Assembly (NCBI GenBank): GCA_030407085.1
Contig: CM059582.1
Coordinates: 203,298,501 to 203,362,500 of the forward strand
Direction of reading: 5' to 3'
From: Trichopria drosophilae
Taxonomy: Eukaryota > Arthropoda > Insecta > Hymenoptera > Diapriidae
Length of the DNA stretch: 64,000 bases
Made by a program: the position numbers and the translations under genes. Positions 48,401 through 57,300 of this stretch are shown here, piece by piece. Every line of letters starts with the position of its first letter. Position 1 is the stretch's first letter. The notes beneath the pieces are model-generated. The model had not been told where the DNA came from. It searched no databases and worked only from the letters and a program-made list of their open reading frames with translations.

Positions 48401-48939
48401 CTGTATAAAATAATAAAGAAAGATAATATTTTATAAATATATCATTTTTTGAACAGTTTAAAAAATGAAATTGTAAATGAAACTGAGTTTGCATTAACCT
48501 GTCATTATAAAGTGAAAAATCACACACATGCTATATTTGGTGGAATGAACAAGGCAGTAATTAAATTGAATTAAATTAAATTTCCATAAAATCCCAGCAA
48601 CCATTATGAAGACGTAAACAAAATCGCAAGTATAAAGGACATAAAAATTACAATGTACCAAGTTACAATGTACCTTCAAATATTTTTGTTAGGCGCTCCA
48701 AACCCCAATTTTTCAGGTGCTCGTTCATTATATTTAACTCCAATGCTCCAATTTCGCACAATCAGAAATAATTCTTGCTCCTTTTGATTCGTACCGATGC
48801 TTGTTCTTGGTTATGCCCATTAGATGAAAACAAAAGAACCGATGTCCGGACACGTGGTCGACGCTGCGGAATTGCGGAACTTTCGAGATACTCGCAGTGT
48901 AGCGAAGATAGCGAATACAAAATACAGGTTTCTCTTAAT

Positions 48940-49187
48940 ACTACACCTATATTGTAATTTTTTACGTAGAAAATAACAAGTAAAGTACTAGTTTTATATA
49001 CTACCTGTCGTAGTAAGTATTACTCATTCTTTTTACAAATTCGATGTAGTATTAAACACGAATGGAGGCGTATTGTTTACTATTATAGGTCGTTATTAAT
49101 ACAAGTTTTTATGTTATCAAATACGAAAATCATATTACTACATCATTTAGTATTAAAAAATCGTCATTTTTTCTCAGTGTAATTTAA
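48940..49187. mobile_element. Fragment of a CACTGAGA-type MITE (right end)
   Basis: The right end reads TTTTTTCTCAGTG followed by TA. Its reverse complement, CACTGAGAAAAAATG, matches the sequence at about 39554 (CACTGAGAGAAAAATGTG), so two members of one MITE family are present. The left border of this copy is not clear. Confidence 0.4.
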
Positions 49188-49372
49188 CGGGTCTGTAAAT
49201 GCTTAAAATTATATATGGATATCGAGTGAGTACACATGTGATCGTTCAATTTCACTACAATGCCGCTTACTAATATTCCTATTGGTTATGAATCTTATGA
49301 ATATTCGCATAGAAGTAAAAAAAAAATATAAAAAATTGTTAAAATTCATTCATTTCTTTTTATTTTGTTTAA

Positions 49373-49838
49373 CCCTTTGCGGCATAGTGACAGTCCTGAG
49401 TGTCACCTTTTTCTTTTCACGTTTTCGGAATTTTGGAATAGTAGTTCACATGTTATAACGCTAAAATTTTTGTAGCATGTAGCCTATTGTATGCTCTACT
49501 AGAATAAAGGCATACAAAATATTTATTGATAAGCATACTTTTGTCATAAATAAGTGAAGTCTAAAAAATCGCCTTTTTTTACAATAAATGTAATTCTGGC
49601 TAAGCTGCATGATAAAAAAATTTGGAAGAAATCTGTATGAAGTATTTTGGGTCACTGATTACGAATCCGGGGTCAGTTTTTAAACATTTCAAATTTAAAA
49701 TTTTTTGTCCGCCATATTGGATCCGCCATTTTGACTTCTGAAAATGTAAGGTCGGATTCGTAATCGGCCACCCCGAAAACACCAGAGCAACAAATTTTAG
49801 CTGTTTTCCATGTAAGGAAACATGTATGCTTTAAAGGG
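49373..49838. mobile_element. TTAA-flanked piggyBac-like MITE
   Basis: Begins CCCTTTGCGGCA after TTAA (49369-49372) and ends AAAGGG before TTAA (49839-49842). TTAA target sites with CCCTTT termini are the piggyBac signature (established). It is 466 bp with no transposase. The right side contains CCGCCATATTGG and CCGCCATTTTGA. Confidence 0.78.
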
Positions 49839-51273
49839 TTAAATTTCGAAAAATACTGCATCTGGACAAACAAATTGTTCAGGTGAAGGGATCTAAATTG
49901 CTTTCTTTTTCTTTCACTTCGTAAATTTTGTTCTATTTGCATGCTACCATAATGGAAGACTACAAGCAACATTATACGTATTGGAATCGAAGAAACACAA
50001 GCTATATATTTACTGGACAATCGAAAGTACATATTTAACATGTGTTTCCCTATAGCCAGTTCTCTCGCACTCACCCGTGATACGTAAAAATGGATTTCGA
50101 ACGAAAATTTAATGAATTTTTCGAAAATAAATATAATTATTTTTTCTGTAAGCCTCGCGTCTTAGTGAAAATCGTAAAATAACGTTTCAAACATCATTTT
50201 TATCCTGTTCTACAACTTTTTTTTAAATTTGATATTCTTTTTCCGAAAATTTCCGATCGAAAATATAAGTGAAAGTTGTTTGCTCGTAAGCTGAACAGGT
50301 AACAAAAAATAAAATATAAAAACGAATTATCATCATATTCGGGACGATCGGGACGACAAAGTATGATAAAGTTTACACAATCTAGGAAAAATAAAACTTT
50401 TTTTTTTTTTAATTTATTTTTGGCAGCGCAGCTTACGAGATATCGTCACGAGATAATTTTTAAATACACTTTGGATCTAAAATTTTCACACTTTTCAGAA
50501 AAAAATATCAGATTTTAATGAAAAGTTTGAGTACACGCTGAAAATGACGTTTCATGTGTTATATTAAATTACATTTTCTTAAAAATTCGGGATACTTTCG
50601 ATTGAAAATAATTTAATAATTTGTATATATGTATATTCCTTACAGCGCTATTAAGGCGCGAGACTTCTTCACCTTGTCATATCTTCTTTTCTGGACATAT
50701 CTAGTTGAAAAAAATTTTTTTTGGAGCCTACAATGTTTGGCGGAATGACCCACACATATATATAGGTTACGTCTTGTAAACACGAATAGTACATTTCATT
50801 TCTCAGCGTTCAATTTTCTTAATAGTAAATGTTTTTCTAAATTAATGACAAAATTAATGACACATTAGGGTGATCCCTAACAAACCTTGAAAAAGAATTT
50901 CAACCGGTTCACCCCTTCAATTAAGGTATAAACAAAAATATTTTAAGTGCAAGCAATGCTTATCTTGAATGCTTATAGGACATCGCCAGCTGACAAGCCC
51001 ACGGCTGGTGGTTGCAGGCTACTTTTACCTAAAATTTTGTCTTGTTTAACCGTACTTGATTAGATTAAGTTACAAATGAGTTATATTACTAAACCAAGTC
51101 TAATAGTGAAAACTATGTTCCATGTATTATCCCTAAAATAGCTTTTCGCTATACAAAGAATTTGTTCCAAACAGTACCGATGAATATGTATACAGTTAAT
51201 GTAATAATTACTCGCATTTGAAAACGATAACCACATAGTGATAATAAAAAATAAAGAAATAATTTAACTATAC

Positions 51274-51430
51274 CTGTGCGGGTATCCATGCGGTCCTTCA
51301 TTGCATCATAGTTGCGTTTCCATCGTTTATATGTATTTCTCGAAATTGCAGTTCCATTCGAATTGTCATGCAACCACATCTTATATCTTCTTTGGCTCAT
51401 CCTGAACTTTGATACGAAATGACTTGTCAA
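51274..51430 (-). CDS. Candidate first coding exon of copy B ORF1
   Basis: Encodes MSQRRYKMWLHDN and SRNTYKRWKRNYDAMKDRMD, a basic helical segment that could bind DNA, and ends CACAG before GTATAG. The exon ends in phase 1 and the SAM exon at 48400 begins in the compatible phase, so the two can join as ...DTRT-E-NCIDEE. The 2.9-kb intron would contain a piggyBac-like MITE. The link is inferred from strand, order and phase only. It may instead belong to another gene. Confidence 0.4.
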
Positions 51431-52256
51431 TTTTTTTTAATTCGCAGCAGGCATATGCAGGAACACCAAAGTTAATTTTCCCAGCTTGAGAACTTTCAAC
51501 AAAGCTTTCGACATGCAAGTTTTAATATTGTGGATTGTAAAGAGCACGGAAGGACTCAATTTTTTAATTTGCGCCAGGCACTTGGTCTATCGGCGTTGCA
51601 TGCCTTGGAACACTGAAGTTAATTTTCCCACCTTAGATTTGTTCAACGAGACCAGTTTGTTAAGTAAATCCTACTATATTATTTAGAAATAATTTAATCC
51701 TATTATTATTTATTCATTAAGTAAATCCTACTCATATTAATCAATAAATGTTATTTATTATTTTAAAATATAAATACTATAATCTTTTCGTCCAAAATGT
51801 TTTGATATCGAACGCTATTAGAAGTCTTGCGTCGGAGTTTAAGTCTGAGTTGCGACCAAAAATGCCAACCTAAGTATTGCTGGAATTTTTAATGACAAAT
51901 CAATGCTCACGATAGGAATTTATAGTGTCATCATATCAGTACAGTAAAACACCTCTTATTTGAATGCTATCAGTTTCCCCACCCCTCACCAATTCCCCTC
52001 CGGCATATATGCATGTGTTAGCATTGGTGAGTAGCGCACACACACTGTGGATTACAAAAAGCTTTGCATAATACCTTATTGACAGTTGAATTTTATTGTA
52101 CGACAATTCAAATATTGTGTTGATAAAAACAATGTGATTACTCTGTGGCTCATATGTATATTGTTCACCATGAATTTTGATTCCAGCAGTAAGTATCCTC
52201 AATACACATTTTGATCCGTTTTATTTTAATCGTTTAATATATTTTTTTTTTCAGTT

Positions 52257-53073
52257 CAGACAAAAAGAGAAAAATGCTTTATCTCTCTTTGAAAACAAAG
52301 GCCAGCATAATTCGTCGATATGATGAAAATAGAGATCCTATCGAAAGCTAACAGACACACGTGATGTATGAACAATCCATTATATAATTAAGGAGCTGCT
52401 AAATACCGACTCGCAACTTTTATCAAATTCGCTATTACTGACACCGTATTTTCATAAAAAGCATATATTTCAGGGAGAATTCACAATGAATTGCTATTTT
52501 AGGGTCATTTTACAATGATGAACTACATTATTTACATATACATCAAACGATTAAAACAATAACAAACGAGAATTTGCGAGAATAAATTTTGTATGTAACA
52601 TCGCGACCTGTTTGACTACTACAAAAATTTATTCTCACAAATTCTCGCTCGAATTCCGCTAAAATTTGTCATGCATTCATAAAAAATACATAAAATGGTC
52701 CTAAAATAGATGTAGGCTTTAAAATATATCTACTTTCTGTTAAATTTGCATTTTTTAGGTTAGTTAGTGCCATTACCGATCGGGTCGGTTTAGCAGCCCT
52801 TTAAGAGAAAAGAAAATATCATGGCATTGAATGCATCGTTGCATAAAAAGGATCCGAAGAGAGGTTTCAAAGAATTATCTACCTTTGAAGACTCTCTTTT
52901 GTATGATATTGTGTGCTCTTGGTTCGATCAAAACAGAGTTGCAGGTATCGTTATTTCTGGACCATGTTCAAGAAAAAGCTGTACAGGTAAATAATAATTT
53001 AGTAGGCCATTCCGATTTCAAGACCAGCAATGGATTGTTGAACCGATTTAAAAAAAAGGGTTTTACTGTATGA
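52257..53073 (+). pseudogene. pogo/Tigger (CENP-B-like) transposase relic
   Basis: 52258-52355 reads as KRKMLYLSLKTKASIIRRYD, like a pogo N-terminal HTH. After a TTAA-flanked MITE, 52808 onward reads STFEDSLLYDIVCSWFDQNR, then in another frame EKAVQVNNNLVGHSDFKTSN and LLNRFKKK. This is the second CENP-B-type DNA-binding domain, so a frameshift lies near 52970. The DDE catalytic part is missing. A preceding TTTTTTTTCAG suggests an old splice acceptor or a poly-T track. Confidence 0.7.
52392..52800. mobile_element. TTAA-flanked MITE (RRGGCTGCTAAA termini), inserted in the pogo relic
   Basis: The left end GGAGCTGCTAAATACCGAC and right end (reverse complemented) AGGGCTGCTAAACCGAC are flanked by TTAA at 52388-52391 and 52801-52804. 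It is 409 bp and non-coding. TTAA targets are used by piggyBac and Kolobok; the RRGG start favours Kolobok by my recollection. A related copy lies at 55849-56076. Confidence 0.75.
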
Positions 53074-53409
53074 AATAATTAGAATTGCATTTAATTACTT
53101 GAAATATTTCACACTATTTTAATAAACTAGTTATTATCGAATAAACCTTGATGTTTATATTAAACATGGTTTACTATTTATTATTTAAAAATTTAAGATA
53201 CTAACCTTCTTTGGTGCTGTAATCTGCACGACTGATCTGACAGGTTTCGAGATATCGAAACTGCTTCGGAGACATGAGCCTATGATTGAACGAACGTTGA
53301 TCCGCCACAAAAAATTTCAGCCTATCTAACTTCAGCGACATACAAATTTCTTTGCATAATTACATGATTCTTTGTAACAGTGCAGCTGAGTGCAACAAAT
53401 GTTACGTTA

Positions 53410-53576
53410 CACTGTAAAAAATCGTAATTCAATTGCCCACACATGTAACGTGTTAATTTTACAGAACGTTGTAATTTCCCTATGCTGAATGTAGTACATT
53501 TACAACATTAAGCGTAGGGAAATATGTAAAATCACGACGTTACACGTGGGCAATTTCATTGCGATTTTTTATAGTG
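53410..53576. mobile_element. Palindromic TA-flanked MITE (CACTGTAAAAAATCG)
   Basis: 167 bp, TA on both sides (53408-53409, 53577-53578). CACTGTAAAAAATCGTAAT at the left pairs with CACTATAAAAAATCGCAAT read from the right. The inverted match continues almost to the centre (TTGCCCAC, TGTAACGT, TTTCCCTA). The RNA would fold as one long hairpin. Confidence 0.85.
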
Positions 53577-53600
53577 TACGGTGGAGAAGAGATACAAATG

Positions 53601-53638
<38 letters not shown>
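53601..53638. repeat. (GA)n microsatellite
   Basis: About 19 GA units, with one AA interruption near the start. Confidence 0.9.
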
Positions 53639-53640
<2 letters not shown>

Positions 53641-54327
53641 TCATTATGTACTTACATTTCTAAAAAACAACATTCACATATAAAACGCTTACATGGCTCT
53701 AAGTAATTATCACAAAGTTTGAGAACTTCAAACGTGAACGGAAATTGCCAACACTAAAAACGTATGTACTTTCTCTGCTTCGCAATATACATATACATGT
53801 GATGAATGCATGTACTTAGGCACTCGGGCTGAGAAGTACATACAATCTACATATCTACATATGTGTCCATACGAGTATGTATATATGTATTCTCTGCAAC
53901 CTCTGTATAGAGTCCCTCTAGTAAGTCAAGACCTAACGATATATGTATGTACAGGCGGCCGTCATGTTTTGCACCCCTAATGTTTAGGGTAATCTCCAAT
54001 GCCATCTGCCGTTAATTCTGGGAAATAAAACATAATTGGCGGGCATCGTGAATTTATCGTTGAAATATGTACATATAGTTATGCGGTATAGATTACAAAA
54101 TGTAATGTAAATTTTCATCTTATAGTTAGCATTATTTCCTATGGTTTTTGTGGTTAAAGTACCTATTTTTTTTATTAAATTTCTGTTCGGGATGTACAAA
54201 TACTCCACCATTGCAATTGACCAATAAAAGGGCGCCATATTTATTCACTGCTTATACCTTTGTTCATCTGTGTTTTACAGTACATAAAAAAAATTTACAT
54301 ATTAACAAAAAAGATTTTTTCCGTAAA

Positions 54328-57300
54328 ATGTATGCCTTCGTGCGGATTCCACCTACGAAAAGCAATGTCGAAATCCGAAAAATAGTACAATGTAAGGATA
54401 TAAAACACTTCAATTCAAAGCTACTATTGAACCCATGACAATTATATAAAATTAAGGACAATGATGACATCGTCACTGGACATGTGCTTCGTGTTGCAGG
54501 TATGTGAATAAAAAAAGGGGTATTTGCAGGGTATTTTTACAATGATACGACCATTATGAATCAATTTTAAGATTTACTGATGGGGTCTAATAAGTATAGA
54601 ACAGTTGCGTACTAAAAAATTAATAATTATTGACAGGTTTTTTCTTTGATTTTTGCTCTAGTATAGAGTACTTTTACATAATAAACACAATCCTTAAAGA
54701 GATATCAGAGGAATTAGTTTAAAATTGAACCGTCACCAAGCAAAAGAGCTTATTCATGAAACGGCACTTGTCCATATTTGCGTCAATAAATAAATAAATT
54801 GTGATGACGGTGACCTATAACATAAATATCAGAGTGTTTTCGTCTTGTACATTTTTGTACACATATTGGCTTTTATGAAATTCGTCTACTTTTAATCTTT
54901 TATGATATAATACATCGTTTGAAGCACAAAATTTGAAATGCATATATACCATTTGCAGATTCGAAGAAAGAATTAAAAACATTAATTGAAGGTAAACGAA
55001 TGAACGTTCCACCTCAACGCCAATTACTGTCTGCTGCCAATAGTTTCGCAGGCAATGAAGAATGTCATTCTCCAGAAACAAAAAAATTAAAAGCAAGTTT
55101 ATGGTGCATCTTTTTGTAGAGTATTGTTTGCTTATGAATATGTCTATATTTAATAATAAATTCTCTCTTTTCCGCACAGAATAGTACCGTAGATAATTTC
55201 AGTGGTGAGAAATTGTGTAATCGGTTGGAAATTTTACAGAAGAGACAGAATGATTCATCATATGACGTTTCTTATAGTGAACCATTGGAATTTATAGTGA
55301 GTAATAAATGTTATTTTTATAATTAGTATTCTTCAACTACCTTTCTTCGTTTTGTCAGTCATATATATATTTGGTGTACAATTATAGAACTCTATCGTTA
55401 CTCTGGATGTAAATACGATTAATGAACTGAATAACGAATGTGCTGCCTTAAAGCAGTGTATTGAAAATAATAATATATTCTTCTCCGAAAAAGAAAAAGA
55501 ATGGAAATTGGAAAAAAAACAGCTTTTGGAAAAACTGGAAATCTCGGAAAATACTATAAGTAGTTTAAAAGATGAAGTCAAGAAACTGAAGGAACTTAAT
55601 GTTAATTTGCAGGAAGCAGCTGTTATGAAAGGAAATGATCTACTAGGTACGTATGCATAAATAATTGTCCTTTGCAAATTAAACCGTACAGATTAAAAAT
55701 TATGCTACATATTATAGATAATTTCAAATTATTTAGCTCATTATTTGTAAATAGTATATAGGTTCAGCATAGGGAAATTACAACGGACTGTAAAATTAAC
55801 ACATTATATGTGGGCAATTGAATTACGATTTTTTAGAGTGTACTTTAAGAGGCTGCTAAACCGATCCTGTCAATAACGTTTGTTCCTAACCTACAATATT
55901 TAAATTAAACAGAAACTAGGTATATTTTTAAGTCCAAATCTGTTATAGTATTTTGTGCAACAAGTGCGTTGACTTTCACGCACAGAGTGTTAAGAAGTTA
56001 TTTTAAGTGTTTTTTTAATGCACCTCGAATTTCGACAAAATTTAATAAAAATAGCAAGTCGGCAGTCAGCTGCCCCTTAATGTATATTTATGTACATGAA
56101 TGTTATATCATTAAAATACCTAATTACATACATATGTCCAGAAACCATGAATTTTCCAAATACAAACAATCAACGGGAGATGCACAATAGTCAACTTCCT
56201 CCAGTCGGTTTTGTCACACCAGATGGAAAAAATGTGAGTAAACATTTTTACCACTTTCCTTCGTTACTAGAGCTTTTACAATCATTTAATTTTAAAAATT
56301 ATTTACACATTATGTTACGGACCCTTGAGTACTTTGAAGTGGGGCAAGATAAGGAGTCAACAAGCAAGAAACTTTTTGCTCCCAGTGTACGATTTATAAA
56401 TGATTTTTCATGTAATTTATTTTTAATTAAATACTGATTATTATTCAAACAGTCTCGATATCGAACAATTGAAAGCCTCTATATGCCCTATCCATATTAT
56501 ACATATTATTGCATTTTCCACTTACCGGCACTGAGTGCGAATTCGGATGCACTGGAAACTCGATCAGGGCTCTGACAGCACTTCCAGACTATGACAGAGT
56601 GTCCAGTGCGCCCGAATTCGCACTTAGTGCCGGTAAGTGAAGAACGGTATCAGTGTCGGTACCGGATTAATAAGTTATTCTGGCACTTGGAAATAATAAT
56701 AAACAAATTTGGAATTCTATACGTCAGGTTAGAGAATCTGAATTCCTGAGGCATATGTAAAATGACAGATTCCCTAATCTGATGTAGAATACACTGTAAA
56801 AAATGGCAATGAGCTTTACCAATCTGTTGTAATTTTCATTTTAGAAAAATTGTGTAATATGCCCCCATTTAACGTCGTAAATTTCCATCTAAGTACACTG
56901 TAAAAAATCAAAATGAATTTTACAATCGCACTGTAATTTCCTCACACTCAGTGTTGGTGTTTTACAGGTTATTTGTAAAATTACCACTATCAGCGTTGGC
57001 TCGATTATAACCTACACTTAGCGTAAACAAAATATAGCGCGTTGTAAATTCCCTGCGTTGGACGTAGGCAATTTACTAGGCCGTCGGTCGTTTTTAAATT
57101 CGAGTAGCACAAATCACAACGTTCAGCGTAGTGATATTACCATATTTTCTGTACTTTTTTTACAATCGCGGTTGTAAAACTAATCACATTTTTTACAGTG
57201 TATGTAAATTTTGTATGTGAGGTTAGGAAATTTTACAAGGTTATGTAACCTGCCTACGTTCGAAGTGAGAAAATTACAATGCACTGTATTTCTACCACCC

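Noticed and set aside
51420..51650. Two similar stretches (GGAACACCAAAGTTAATTTT and GGAACACTGAAGTTAATTTT) as a gene duplication
   Set aside because: Match is only about 60 bp and non-coding; an old repeat fragment at best.
602..54438. A nuclear code in which TGA encodes Trp
   Set aside because: Trp is regularly encoded by TGG in all these frames, and true gene ends also use TGA and TAA. Decay is simpler.
54815..55177. 120-aa minus-strand ORF over BEN exon 2
   Set aside because: Antisense shadow of the BEN gene; no domain, and the plus strand has phase-consistent splice sites.
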